A stretch of 64,000 nucleotides of DNA from Apoderus coryli. Taxonomy: Eukaryota; Arthropoda; Insecta; Coleoptera; Attelabidae. Of the stretch, positions 1 to 9,239 are shown piece after piece; the stretch's first letter is position 1, and each line of letters starts with the position of its first letter. The notes below the pieces were generated by a model. The model had not been told where the DNA came from. It saw nothing but the letters and a program-made list of their open reading frames with translations, and searched no databases. Location: contig OU452211.1 of NCBI GenBank assembly GCA_911728435.2, positions 12,134,428 to 12,198,427 of the forward strand, read 5' to 3'. A program made the position numbers and the translations under genes.

Positions 1-824
1 CAAAATTTTCATAAAGGCATTTGTACAAATTCGAATCCATTCGCCGCCTTTTTTTGGTATTCTATAATCTATTGATATCTGTTTTTGATGAGCTGTGCTG
101 CCTATATCTCTCTCGACTTCTTCTCCTTTTGGGTAGCTTAGCATCGCAACATTTTAAAATGAAAGCATCTTGTTTAAGTTTCGATGGAATTTCATAAAAT
201 CTTCCATGAACAAATTGCAGTTCCTTCATTGTTACATTTCAGTAACTCAGTTTTATGACATCATCTCGGTTTTTCCAGCAAACCTGTAGCCGAATATCTA
301 AAAACACGATTAATTCGTTTCAGTGATAATTTAGTTTGCCTTTATAGTTACCTCTTTTTGGTAGCGACCACTCTTTTGTGTTTATCACGCTGCAGGATTC
401 TTTTTCGACTACATTCTGGAGTCGTCTTTTCTATAGAAATAGCAATATTATCCATCACAAGAAAATAATAGTGAATCTACGTAGTATATAGTTTTACTCC
501 GAATAACGTCCGAACACAACTAACAAACACAATAACATTACCGCCTAATAAGTATTGAAAACCGTTAGCGCAGTTCACGTGACGGTCCAAACGTTTTGCA
601 ATTGGCCAAAACGGACTTGGCGGTGTTTGCAAATAAACGTTTTTGGACAAGACGGATTTTGCAGTCATAAGGGTATTTTCTCCCTTATTTTATTAATGGT
701 TTATGGTGGAATATGCATCTAAATTATGTTCGACCTTATGCATGTACTTATAAAGACCAAATTCCCGTATCTAACTCAGATTTCATAAAAATGTGACTTG
801 GCGGGATTTGCATCTACACCCCTC
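1..824. other. No gene recognised (probable ABCG intron)
   Basis: AT-rich sequence with only short chance reading frames. Because an ABCG exon lies at 1589-1706 on the minus strand, this stretch is inferred to be downstream intron of that gene. I looked for the next ABCG exon, which should resume the Walker A loop with Gly/Ser-Gly-Lys, and did not find it here. Confidence 0.5.
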
Positions 825-1078
825 ATATAATGAATAAAGCAATGGGCCCAAAACAGAACCCGGGGAACTCCAAAAGCATTCGTTGTGACCCCGCTGACCA
901 CACTGCCAATGCTCACGTATTATTTTCTACCCCTCAAGTACGACTCAATGAGTCTAAAGATAGTCCCCCGAAAACCCATGCCTCTCAACTTAGCCAACAA
1001 TACATCGCAACTAACCACATCGAAAGCCTTCCGGAGATCCACAAAACCCGCAATAACGATGTTTCTATTATCTAATTC
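825..1078 (-). pseudogene. Jockey/CR1-type LINE reverse transcriptase fragment
   Basis: Read on the minus strand this encodes the central palm of a non-LTR reverse transcriptase. A DLRKAFDVV motif (RT motif A, first catalytic Asp) is followed by a DVLLAKLRGMGFRG block, an SYLRGRK block and a GVP...GS.LGP..F-like segment (RT motif B). It is broken by an in-frame TAA after GRK and by an apparent one-base loss in the VPQGSVLGP region, which throws the rest out of frame. Only about 80 residues of a roughly 900-residue ORF2 remain, so this is a dead fragment. The clade call is a family-level judgement from motif style; CR1 and Jockey cannot be told apart on this length. Confidence 0.75.
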
Positions 1079-1588
1079 AACTGAAATTTTCTTTTTTTTA
1101 AATTATATTACTGCAAGAACTATCGTTGGATGGTAACTGCGTTCTTAATCTGAGATACCACTGATGATGGTAACTGCCTTGCCCGAATCATTTTGGTTTT
1201 GGTTTGACTCTCGTATACCAGAGTGTGTATTATAAATGATTCGTTCGTGTGTTTTATTTAGAAGAAAAAAACACTATATATTTTGTAATAATTATTTTCT
1301 TTAAAACTATTGACATAGGTAGGGGGCTAATTATTTTTTAACTGCTATCGAAATATTGTGTCAAATATAAAATTTCCAATAAAAAAAAAAAGATTATACG
1401 TTTAATATGCCACATCCTTTGGTATACCCTGTAGATATTCTTAAAATCATCACTACTACTAGTAGCTAGTACCTAGGTATGTATGTGTCATGTATAAAAC
1501 ATAAAACGGCCTAATGTATTAAATCAAAAAGAATAGGTACTTTTGTACTTGCGTAAATGTCTGACAAAAAAATAGTTACATAACTTAC

Positions 1589-1706
1589 CTTTGGATCCTA
1601 AAATTGCCATTACTTCTCCACAGCTGATATTCAGAGAAATATCTTTTAGAATAATACCAGTTTTTACACTTCCGATTACCTTCTTGATACATGATGTTGA
1701 TTCAAC
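1589..1706 (-). CDS. Exon of ABC transporter subfamily G (ABCG5/ABCG8-like)
   Basis: A 118-bp exon on the minus strand with consensus borders: acceptor tttttgtag before 1706 and donor gtaagt after 1589. Its open phase encodes a beta-strand/LKDISLNISCGEVMAILGSKG segment, the canonical approach to the Walker A P-loop of an ABC nucleotide-binding domain; the exon stops inside the P-loop, so Ser-Gly-Lys must lie on the next exon. The AILGSKG form (Ser-Lys where most ABC proteins have Pro-Ser or Asn-Gly) is typical of the insect ABCG5/ABCG8 pair, half-transporters of the plasma membrane linked to sterol or lipid export. That subfamily assignment is from family knowledge; the ABC identity is direct. 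The rest of the gene is outside the window or unrecognised in it. Flanking DNA is transposon-rich intron. Confidence 0.8.
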
Positions 1707-1775
1707 CTACAAAAAGATCAGGATAAATTAGGATATTAAGTAGCAGTCGACATCTTGTAAAATTTGTTAAGTATA

Positions 1776-2974
1776 CGAGGGTTGCCTTTTATATTTCGGG
1801 ATTAGAGGACAAAAACTAATGTTAATCATCGAAAATCACTTTATTGTTTTTCAAAATATTTCCCATGAAGATCTATACACTTTTGCATGCGTTTGAACCA
1901 ATTGTCGAAGGACTTTTGCCACTCTGATTGAGGTATCTCCAAAACATGCATTCTCAATGCAGCAACCGCTTCTTCTGGTGTCGAAAAACGTTGACCACTC
2001 AGTTTGTTTTTTACGTACGGGAATAAAAAGAAGGCATTCGGTGCCAAGTCAGGACTATACGTGCAGTTGTTTGAGCCGATGTGTGGGAGCTAGCATTGTC
2101 GTGGTGAAGAGTGAGCCGTCTTCGGCGGTTGGTTTTCCTGATTTCTTGGAAGACAACTGGCAAACAAATGGTTGTGTACCACTCAGAATTGACTGTTCTG
2201 CGTTGTTCTAGTGGTACGGTTGCGACATGTCCGAAAAAACTGGCGACCATTTGCTTGGAAGTACTTCGTGCGCGAACAACTTTTGTTGGATTTGGCTCAT
2301 CTTGAAACACCCATACAGTCGACTCCTGTTTACTTTCGGGCTGATACGCGTAAATCCACGATTTATCACCTGTCACGATGTCATAGACGTGTTGCGAAGC
2401 ACCGCGATCGTATTTTTTGAGCATTTCTTTTGACCAATCGACACGAGCCTTTTTTTGAGCGATTGACAAATTGTGTGGGATCCAACGCGAACAAAATTTT
2501 TTGACAGTCAAATGTTTGTGCAATATTGAATGTATGCTGGTCCCACTAATGCCTAAGGTTGTCTCAATATCTTGATAGGTCACATGACGATCTTGCAATA
2601 TCAGTTCGCGCACAGCATCAATGGTCACGAAATTCGTCTTGGAGTGAACTACGACCACGATTGAATTCACCATACCATCGATAAATACTGGTCCTTGATG
2701 GAGTTTCATCGCCAAAAATTGCATTAAGTTCATCCGTGCACTGTTGCTGAGTTAATCCACGTCGGAAGATGTAAAAAATAATCGCAAGAAAATGTTCACC
2801 ATTTAATTCCATTTTTGGGCCGAGATGAATCTTTTAAGTTACTGTAAACAACACAAATAGCGCTCGTATGTCAAAACGTATAACTTCAAAAATGTCCAAC
2901 TTTACCATAGAGCTGTCATTGCCAGATTGCAACACCAGGGTTGCCAAATCCCGAAATATAAAAGGCAACTCTCG
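1776..2974 (-). mobile_element. Decayed mariner (DD34D-type) element
   Basis: The element is bounded by 28-bp terminal inverted repeats (1776-1803 and 2947-2974) that differ at one position, and by TA dinucleotides (1774-1775 and 2975-2976), the target duplication of the IS630/Tc1/mariner group. Total length about 1.2 kb is normal for mariner. Inside is a minus-strand transposase in at least three frames. It lies upstream (5' in transcript sense) of the ABCG exon at 1589-1706 and is probably intronic. Confidence 0.9.
1841..2812 (-). pseudogene. Mariner transposase, frameshifted
   Basis: The frame begins at an ATG at 2812 with an HTH region (TQQQCTDELNAIFGDETPS, then a RTSIYRWYGEF helix), shifts frame near 2690, continues through a second HTH and the TGDKSWIYAY motif holding the first catalytic Asp, then WVFQDEPNP and HHDNASSHTS with the second Asp, and shifts again near 2045. 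The C-terminal part reads LAPNAFFLFP: the third catalytic residue of a DD34D mariner would be Asp at the Asn position, so it is substituted as well. The end, MQKCIDLHGKYFEKQ, matches the usual mariner C-terminus. At least two frameshifts plus the D-to-N change make it inactive. Normal role of the family: cut-and-paste transposition at TA sites in the nucleus. Confidence 0.88.
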
Positions 2975-3222
2975 TATCAATGTTTTACCAACACAAAATT
3001 CTCCAAGAATTAACGTGAGTAACTCTTCAATATTAAAATGCACTACGGTATAATGGCCTCAACTGTATACCGTTGTCTTTTTGCCTGTAATAAATCCCTA
3101 GAGGTGTTCCAAATTTACAACTTTTTATGCAGAACCGGAGTAGGGGAGCGGGGGGGAATTGGAGCCACCTGAGGCAATATATTCGTAAAAATGTTTATAT
3201 AACTTTTATTCAACTTTATATA

Positions 3223-3563
3223 CAGGGTGGTCCAACGAAAAGTTTGCACCTAGCTTTTCTCTTTTTTTTGTAGTCGAATGCGAAAATGCTCGGACACGTC
3301 GATTTTGCTTTTGAGGGGGACACATTTTAAACATATTTTTCGATCTGCGCCTTTAACCCCCTAGCGGGGGTGAGTAACAACCCTAAAATTTTAAATGGAA
3401 AGAGGGGTCTAATGACATATCATTTGAAAGGACACAAAATTGTCTTTCTAATGATACCCTATTTGTCGAATTTTACTAAAACAGTTAATACGAAAACGAC
3501 TTTAAAGACATTAAGCCGATAATTTTGGTATTAATGAGAAATACAAATAAGTTTTAATTATTA
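3223..3563. repeat. Left long terminal inverted repeat of the 3.2-5.3 kb mariner
   Basis: This 341-bp arm is inverted at about 4969-5309. The match runs from the outer CAGGGTGG to an inner gttttaattatt boundary. Typical mariner repeats are about 20-30 bp, so these are long and may hold several transposase-binding sites. The arm also contains a palindromic patch where ccccctagcggggg pairs with itself. Confidence 0.9.
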
Positions 3564-3791
3564 CGACTGAAAACAACTACAATCATTTCTAAATTATTTA
3601 CTTTGAAGAAAAACGGGATTTCAAAAACACTATCTTATTTATCAGAACTAAATTCCTCACTAATCGTTTGCGTTTTTTGTTGAAATAAAAACTGCAGATA
3701 CGTGTAGGAAAAGAATTTACACCGTTTATTTTAGTCTTTTCATTGATTCAGTTTGGTTGCTTCTCAAGTTATTTTACTTTTACCGTACAAA

Positions 3792-4865
3792 ATGATTTAT
3801 TCCATTCTAGAACGAGTTGAAATTGTTAAACTTTATTTTCAAAATAATAGTAGTGCTAGACTTACGGCTCGCTTATTTAATGAGAGACATCCCGATAAAA
3901 ATGTGAATGATGTGTACGTTGGCAAGTTAGTTAAAAAGTTTGTAGATACCGGATCTGTCTGTAATGTAAAACACCAGCCGCAGAAACCGATCAGAAATGA
4001 AGCTGTGGAAGTCGCTGTTTTAGGGCATGTTGAAATGGATCATAGTCAAAGTACCCGTCAACTAGCTGAAGCCTCAGGTGTCTCCCGTTCGTCCATAATA
4101 CGAATTTTAAAAGCGTACAAATTTCATCCGTACAAAATCAAATTAGTACAGGAACTAAATGAGGATGATCCTCATAGAAGGCTGCAATTTTGTGAAGCAA
4201 TGAGCCAGCGTTTAATTGAAGATCCGCAATTATTATTTAACATTTGTTTTTCCGACGAATGCACATTTTATTTGAATGGAGCTGTAAATAGGCACAATTG
4301 CCGTTACTGGGATGACAGTAACCCACATTTATTCCGTGAGGTTCATACCCAGTATCCTCAAAAAATAAACGTCTGGTGTGGCATATTAGGTAATCATATT
4401 ATAGGACCACTTTTTATTCCTGGAAATTTAACTGGTGAAGTGTACCTAAACATGCTTGAAGACACAATTGATCCTTTAATAACACAAATAATAGAAGATG
4501 ACCAAAATCATACTGCTGATCGGCTTTATTTCCAGCAAGATGGAGCACCTCCGCACTATGTGGCTCCTGTAAGAGAGTTCTTAGATGACCGGTTCCCTGG
4601 ACGGTGGATTGGAAGGAGGGGCCCAATTGAATGGCCTGCCAGGTCACCGGATTTATCGCCTTTAGACTTTTTTCTTTGGGGGCACTTAAAAAATAAATGT
4701 TTTGCCACGAAGCCCGAGTCCATAGAAGATCTTCGCCAACGCATTACAGAAGAGTGCAGAAACATAACACCTGATATGCTACAAAATGTTAGAAATAGAT
4801 TTGAACAAAATCTGTATTATTGTATGGAATCAAATGGGTCACATTTTCAACATTTGTTAATGTAA
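3792..4865 (+). CDS. Transposase, mariner/IS630 superfamily (DD41D)
   Basis: A 357-residue open frame; I start it at the ATG at 3792 because no upstream in-frame ATG precedes it, and the local acaaaATG context is reasonable. Residues about 1-110 hold a paired helix-turn-helix for DNA binding. The RNase H-like catalytic core follows: D155 in the FSDECTFYLNG motif, D250 in QQDGAPPHY and D292 in the SPDLSPLDFFLWG block, giving 41 residues between the second and third Asp. Length is normal for the family (about 340-370). Its role is to bind the element ends and cut and rejoin at TA targets. All three catalytic residues and the C-terminus are present, so the protein is potentially functional; expression cannot be judged from sequence. 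Confidence 0.92.
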   Translation: MIYSILERVEIVKLYFQNNSSARLTARLFNERHPDKNVNDVYVGKLVKKFVDTGSVCNVKHQPQKPIRNEAVEVAVLGHVEMDHSQSTRQLAEASGVSRSSIIRILKAYKFHPYKIKLVQELNEDDPHRRLQFCEAMSQRLIEDPQLLFNICFSDECTFYLNGAVNRHNCRYWDDSNPHLFREVHTQYPQKINVWCGILGNHIIGPLFIPGNLTGEVYLNMLEDTIDPLITQIIEDDQNHTADRLYFQQDGAPPHYVAPVREFLDDRFPGRWIGRRGPIEWPARSPDLSPLDFFLWGHLKNKCFATKPESIEDLRQRITEECRNITPDMLQNVRNRFEQNLYYCMESNGSHFQHLLM

Positions 4866-4968
4866 CGTTTTAATAAATCAATTTAACAGCTTGTTTACTT
4901 TTTTTACAAAGCAATGTTAAAACTAACAAACATTGGAATGTACTAACGATTGCAGGTGTTTTCACTCG

Positions 4969-5309
4969 CAATAATTAAAACTTATTTGTATTTCTCATTA
5001 ATACCAAAATTATCGGCTTAATGTCTTTAAAGTCGTTTTCGTATTAACTGTTTTAGTAAAATTCGACAAATAGGGTATCATTAGAAAGACAATTTTGTGT
5101 CCTTTCAAATGATATGTCATTAGACCCCTCTTTCCATTTAAAATTTTAGGGTTGTTACTCACCCCCGCTAGGGGGTTAAAGGCGCAGATCGAAAAATATG
5201 TTTAAAATGTGTCCCCCTCAAAAGCAAAATCGACGTGTCCGAGCATTTTCGCATTCGACTACAAAAAAAAGAGAAAAGCTAGGTGCAAACTTTTCGTTGG
5301 ACCACCCTG
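4969..5309. repeat. Right long terminal inverted repeat of the 3.2-5.3 kb mariner
   Basis: Reverse complement of 3223-3563, as described for the left arm. The transposase stop codon at 4863-4865 is about 100 bp inside this arm. Confidence 0.9.
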
Positions 5310-5504
5310 TATAATTTTAATATTTTTAATTATATATAATTATATAGTTCATTTATATATAAAATTTATTTTAAAAAACTAATTATAACGGAATTTAGGT
5401 ATATATAAAAAAATTAACCTACTCAACACAAGATAGTTTTGTGTTTGTTAGTTGTTTTTCATGTAATGTTATTTATAGTTTGATATTTTTTCTGTACACA
5501 GATG

Positions 5505-5565
5505 ATTTTGTAAGAATGGACTGATGATGGCTTGTTAAACCGAAACTAGTTTCCTTTTTCATAAT
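5505..5565 (+). ncRNA. Hammerhead-like motif in a Penelope-type 3' end
   Basis: CTGATGA at 5521-5527 is followed by a short GG...CC hairpin and GAAAC at 5542-5546, then a minimal ACTAGT stem and a possible cleavage triplet GTT. The GGA before the core can pair with the TCC after it (stem I). These are the conserved blocks of a hammerhead ribozyme, and Penelope-like retroelements are known to carry such motifs. One caution: an extra U separates the core from stem II, and stem II has a mismatch, so activity is uncertain. Surrounding sequence to about 5610 looks like a Penelope-type terminal region. Confidence 0.35.
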
Positions 5566-5639
5566 TAAATTAAAGATTTTGTGGAGTTGCCTTTGAAAGT
5601 TTTTGTTTGTTTTCTTTTATTCGAAACTGACATTCCACT

Positions 5640-6530
5640 TTCATAATGGATAATTTATTTCGTTTAAAAAAATTAAAAATGCAGTTTGCTCCCATTACCC
5701 CAACACGCGGATAATTGGAGCCACCGGTTACTTTAACAGCTAATGTAAGATCACTGGCTGGTTAAGGCATCTAACAAAGTTAAATTAAAGAATGGAAAAC
5801 TAATAACACTAGTTATTTAAAAAAATATGTTAAACTCTAGTTTTGCTTGTTGAAACAAAAATCACAAATATATCCTTCAGGGCTATCTGCACCCGAACAT
5901 TCTGAATGTGCCCAAATTCCGCAATTAGTGCACCGGTAGGTACCACAATTCCTAATTTTTTCCAACATCATCACAAATTATACATCGATTTGCGTCATCA
6001 TCAAGATCATCACATTCATCGTCATCACACAATCCTGTTTCACTAATTTCACTTTCTGAAGTTGACAATTCATCATAAGCCACCTTTTTTACTTTGCGTT
6101 TTCCATTATTATTTTCATTTCGTTTGGACTTCTTCGAATTCTGTTGGGTTCCTAATTTATTTTCGATTCGGGGTTTTTTAATTTGTTGATGAATATCTTC
6201 ATTTTCTGGGGACGCAGAAAAAACCTTCAGTTTTGATTTTTCCTAAGGGGTTTGTGTGGTTTTTTCTTTTTCTTCTCGTTCTTGTCTTTTCTGCTGCCTC
6301 TCTTCAAAAAAGATTTTCATTGGGGTTTCAGTTAAAATTGTGGAATGTTGCGTTGCCCTTAAATTATTTTTTGTATTCTTTGGCATTTCTGGATCGGGGG
6401 ACACCAATGAAAGAATATCAGAAATTGAAGTGTTAAGGTCTGTAATTTCTTCATTCCATGTTGAGCACCTGGGTTTAGGCTTAGGACAACTCTGATGATC
6501 AGATTTGTCGGAGCCGCCGCAAATACTCAC
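5640..6530 (-). pseudogene. Tigger/pogo-like transposase C-terminal remnant
   Basis: The minus strand from about 6530 to the TAG at 5838-5840 encodes a low-complexity, Lys/Glu-rich tail, an acidic Ser/Glu/Asp run, and a terminal Cys-rich finger: CIICDD, a frame break, then YRCTNCGIWAHSECSG and ICDFCFNKQN. Tails of this layout (disordered linker, PHD-like CxxC...HxxC finger) end many insect pogo/Tigger DDE transposases; the 54.8-58.5 kb element has the same kind of end. The catalytic core is missing and several frames are used, so it is a relic. A motif at about 5700-5725 (aattggagccacc) recurs at about 3155 and may mark subterminal repeats of the same element, into which the 3.2-5.3 kb mariner inserted. 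Confidence 0.6.
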
Positions 6531-6780
6531 TTCGAAGGGCTTGTTTCACCCGGGCGGAATCTTGTATGTGGCTTTGAGCCACGCCCAGGTACGTATGCGT
6601 CACCCCGGCGTCCAAATGTTTTAAGACGCTTCCATCCACCAACTGCACATCCTCTCCGTGTTCAGCCAGGCGTCCTTTCTGAAGATGGACACTCGCATTT
6701 GTCGATCCCGAACTCCATGCCAACGTCATGAGTACACTGCTGCACTACCCTTATTGTGTTCTTTACATCTTTGTTCTCGG
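6495..6780 (-). pseudogene. LINE reverse transcriptase fragment (R4/Dong- or NeSL-like style)
   Basis: Minus-strand translation gives a CTHDVGMEFGIDKC block, the RT segment following the catalytic YADD region, then after a one-base frame change LVDGSVLKHLDAG, THTYLGVAQS and ALRSEYLRRLRQI. The YLGV box with a following EYLRRLR helix is a standard thumb signature of non-LTR reverse transcriptases. Only about 95 residues remain. The clade is a guess from the style of the YLGV region. The DNA here is visibly richer in G and C than its surroundings. Confidence 0.6.
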
Positions 6781-8015
6781 AAGCATACAGTTTTAGGTCC
6801 AATACATCTTAAGCATTCTAAAAAGAGAGCTTAAAAATCTTACTAGATGACTGCAAAAATTCTATTAAATGCTGACAGTGTTTATTAAATTTGAATGACA
6901 TATTTTAAGTATTATAGATATTAGCAGGTAGTAAATTCACGTCGCAGGTTTTATTGCCCATTTATTGGGGGTGATTTTAGCATGTTTTGTAGGTATATAG
7001 TGGGAAATTCCCAACACGTGTGCTTGCGTTGTTTTTCTGATGGCCATAAACAGGTAAAATATAATACATTCTCAATTATACTGAAGGAATTGAAAATCGG
7101 TAGGTCTATTGTATAAATTTGAACAATTTTTTTTTACTCTATCTAAAATTAATACATTTATATTTGCCCGTAATCAATTACACTGTTTTTTTCTTTAGAG
7201 CTGAACTATGGTTAATTGCTAGTTCAATTTTATTAATAATTTTATTAATTTAAGCAAATATGTAAAGTTTGAACATCCATGTTCTAATTTCCCAAAAAAA
7301 TATGTTACGAAATTATATTTTAGGTTAAGGTTATTTTATACATTAAAATTAATCAATAGAAATTTTAAAAATATAAATAAAAATAAAATGATTATATGGA
7401 AACATGAATAAAAGTAAAAAAGTATTTGTTTGTTTTTATAATTAATAAAGATGTAATTCTATTATAAAATAATTCTATTACTCCCCTGTTCTTTACCTAT
7501 CCTGTAATTTCAATAAAACGTAAATACGGATCTGTCGAGTATATTAAAAAATGGCTACCACCTGCCTCGCACAGGACAATAGAAAGTGGTGGGAGTTCAT
7601 ATTCTCTGTTGGCGCGGCTTAGAGCAAAGATCGACGTTACAATTTTTTTTAATGATGAAAAAGATTGTGAATCTAATAAACGTTGGCAGACATTTTTACA
7701 AAACCACTAAACACTCAAAAATTTAATGAACTTAAATAAACAATTACACAGGACAACAAAAACTATCATTTAATACCTATGAATAGGCCATTATTGTATC
7801 AATAAGAATAAAACAGTAAATAATTCACTAGCTTTGACAGAAAAATGGACAACAATGACATCTATGGCGACGTAGATTTGCAAATAAATGAGACCCACGG
7901 CTATCTACATTTTATTGTAACTTCCCATAAATTGTAAAATTTAAAAAAATTAAAGAAGTAATCCATTACATGCAGTGGAGTGTAATATAATTACAATAAA
8001 ACAAAAATCATCGTC
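6781..8015. other. No gene recognised
   Basis: AT-rich DNA with short scrambled reading frames. A stretch at about 7545-7640 is less AT-rich and could be a very short LINE remnant, but I could not match it to a motif. Confidence 0.4.
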
Positions 8016-8019
8016 TCCA

Positions 8020-8100
8020 CTATTTAATTCATAAATTATGTCAAAGGGACATGTTTCGGAGACTCAGCTCCATCATCAGCCTAAAAGGCAACAATACAAT
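8020..8100 (-). ncRNA. Hammerhead-like motif downstream of the Penelope GIY-YIG frame
   Basis: On the minus strand CTGATGA (8079-8073) is followed by a hairpin with GGAG/CTCC arms, then GAAAC (8057-8053), a minimal ACATGT stem and GTC, the usual hammerhead cleavage triplet. AGG just before the core can pair with CCT just after the triplet (stem I). It lies 3' of a Penelope-like GIY-YIG coding region on the same strand, the expected place for the ribozyme in the terminal repeat of such elements. As in the copy at 5521, one unpaired U sits between core and stem II. Confidence 0.42.
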
Positions 8101-8498
8101 ATTAAAAAAGGGTTCTTACATAAATAACGAAAAACACAAGTTAACAAACCTTGGTGGTATAAAATGCTCACTTTGTGAAGGCAGATCCTAACAGACTAAA
8201 TTAAAGTATACAATTATTTTTGTTTAAAATATTGAATTTAAAATAACAGAAACACATACAGGTATATATAAATAAAGAGATGTAATAAATGTTGGTCCCG
8301 ATAAAGAAAAATGAACAGACAAAAAGTAATGGGACAGTACAAGCGCTATTAAAAGTTTAAAAAGTATTGAAAGTGTATACAAACAAATAAGCAAAAACAC
8401 TCCAACACAACATAGAAGGAATATAACAATGACAAGATCAAACTCCAAGCCATGGGTGTAAACATATATAAAAAAAAGTCTAATAGGTACACAAATCC

Positions 8499-8895
8499 TC
8501 AGGAGTGTTTAAAATGTAGAAGAGCCTCGAAAAAAGTGTAAGGTTCGAATTTCAACTGATCGTTCAAACATATAATGTTGTTATCTCCTACAGCCTTGAA
8601 AATTTCTAACATTTCCAGAAGATTTAATTTAATGCCCTTGTTGCAAACATGGATCACCTTCAGCCCTAAATCGACATCTAAACGATGGTTGTGGTTAAGA
8701 ACATGATTCGCAAAGGAAGAGGTGGTATCATATTCATCAATTAAGTTAGGATTGTTATTTCTATAACGAGTGAATATATTAGTGTGATCCTTTACACGTA
8801 CACTAATCTTACGTCCTGATTGGCCTATGTACTTGGCTGCACATGCTGGCTGTGAGCATGACAAGCAATATACTCCAGACTTGCTTCTCTTTAGA
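8499..8895 (-). pseudogene. Penelope-like element, GIY-YIG endonuclease fragment
   Basis: The minus-strand frame reads SGVYCLSCSQPACAAKYIGQSGRKISVRVKDH in two short blocks, i.e. the GIY...YIG core with the conserved Arg of GRKISVRVKDH, followed by SSFANHVLNHNHRLD and an acidic/hydrophobic C-terminus ending at 8499. The order GIY-YIG then a FANH.....H block is characteristic of the C-terminal endonuclease of Penelope-like retroelements, which nicks target DNA for reverse transcription. The N-terminal reverse transcriptase is absent upstream (8900-9240 has no RT motif), so this is a 5'-truncated copy. The open part is about 120 residues. The following 400 bp to 8020 would be its 3' region with the hammerhead-like motif. 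Confidence 0.8.
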
Positions 8896-9239
8896 ATTCA
8901 TCAAAAAAGTTCCCAAGTTATTTATTGTTTTAAAGGATGTGGCGTTAACGAATTATAACTATTTAAATATAAATAGTGATTTTGGAAGGCCCGAGGACAA
9001 TTAATAACAGCTCTGGAAAATAGCTAATCTGCGAAAACCTGTCGAGGTTGTCCGAGATGTGACTTTTGCGATGGCCGGAAACTCAGTGAAGAAAGGTTGG
9101 GTTGAAAGATGTTGGGGTAGGCGCCACAAGACTATTTTACATCGCTAGGCCACTTAAATTTAGTTTCACCGCTCCTAGTCTTGAAACACAACGGGAAACT
9201 CTTCAACCTCATATACCAAGAGACCAACTATTGTCCCAC

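Larger units (their letters stand above)
3223..5309 (+). mobile_element. Complete mariner-type (DD41D) transposon, apparently young
   Basis: A 2087-bp element flanked by TA on both sides (3221-3222, 5310-5311) and starting with CAGGGTGGTCC. Its terminal inverted repeats are unusually long: 3223-3563 pairs with about 4969-5309, and every stretch I compared by eye was identical. Between them lies one uninterrupted transposase gene (3792-4865). Identical arms plus an open frame indicate a recent insertion. It sits in older Tigger-like debris: an aattggagccacc motif occurs both left (about 3155) and right (about 5713) of it. Confidence 0.92.

Noticed and set aside
830..1136. Two plus-strand open frames of about 82 codons
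   Set aside because: They are antisense shadows of the minus-strand LINE reverse transcriptase fragment.
1141..1215. CTGATGATGG at 1161 followed by CCCGAATC, resembling the hammerhead/Penelope motif
   Set aside because: GAAAC is not present (GAATC instead), stem II does not fold and no Penelope coding sequence is near. Kept out of the feature list.
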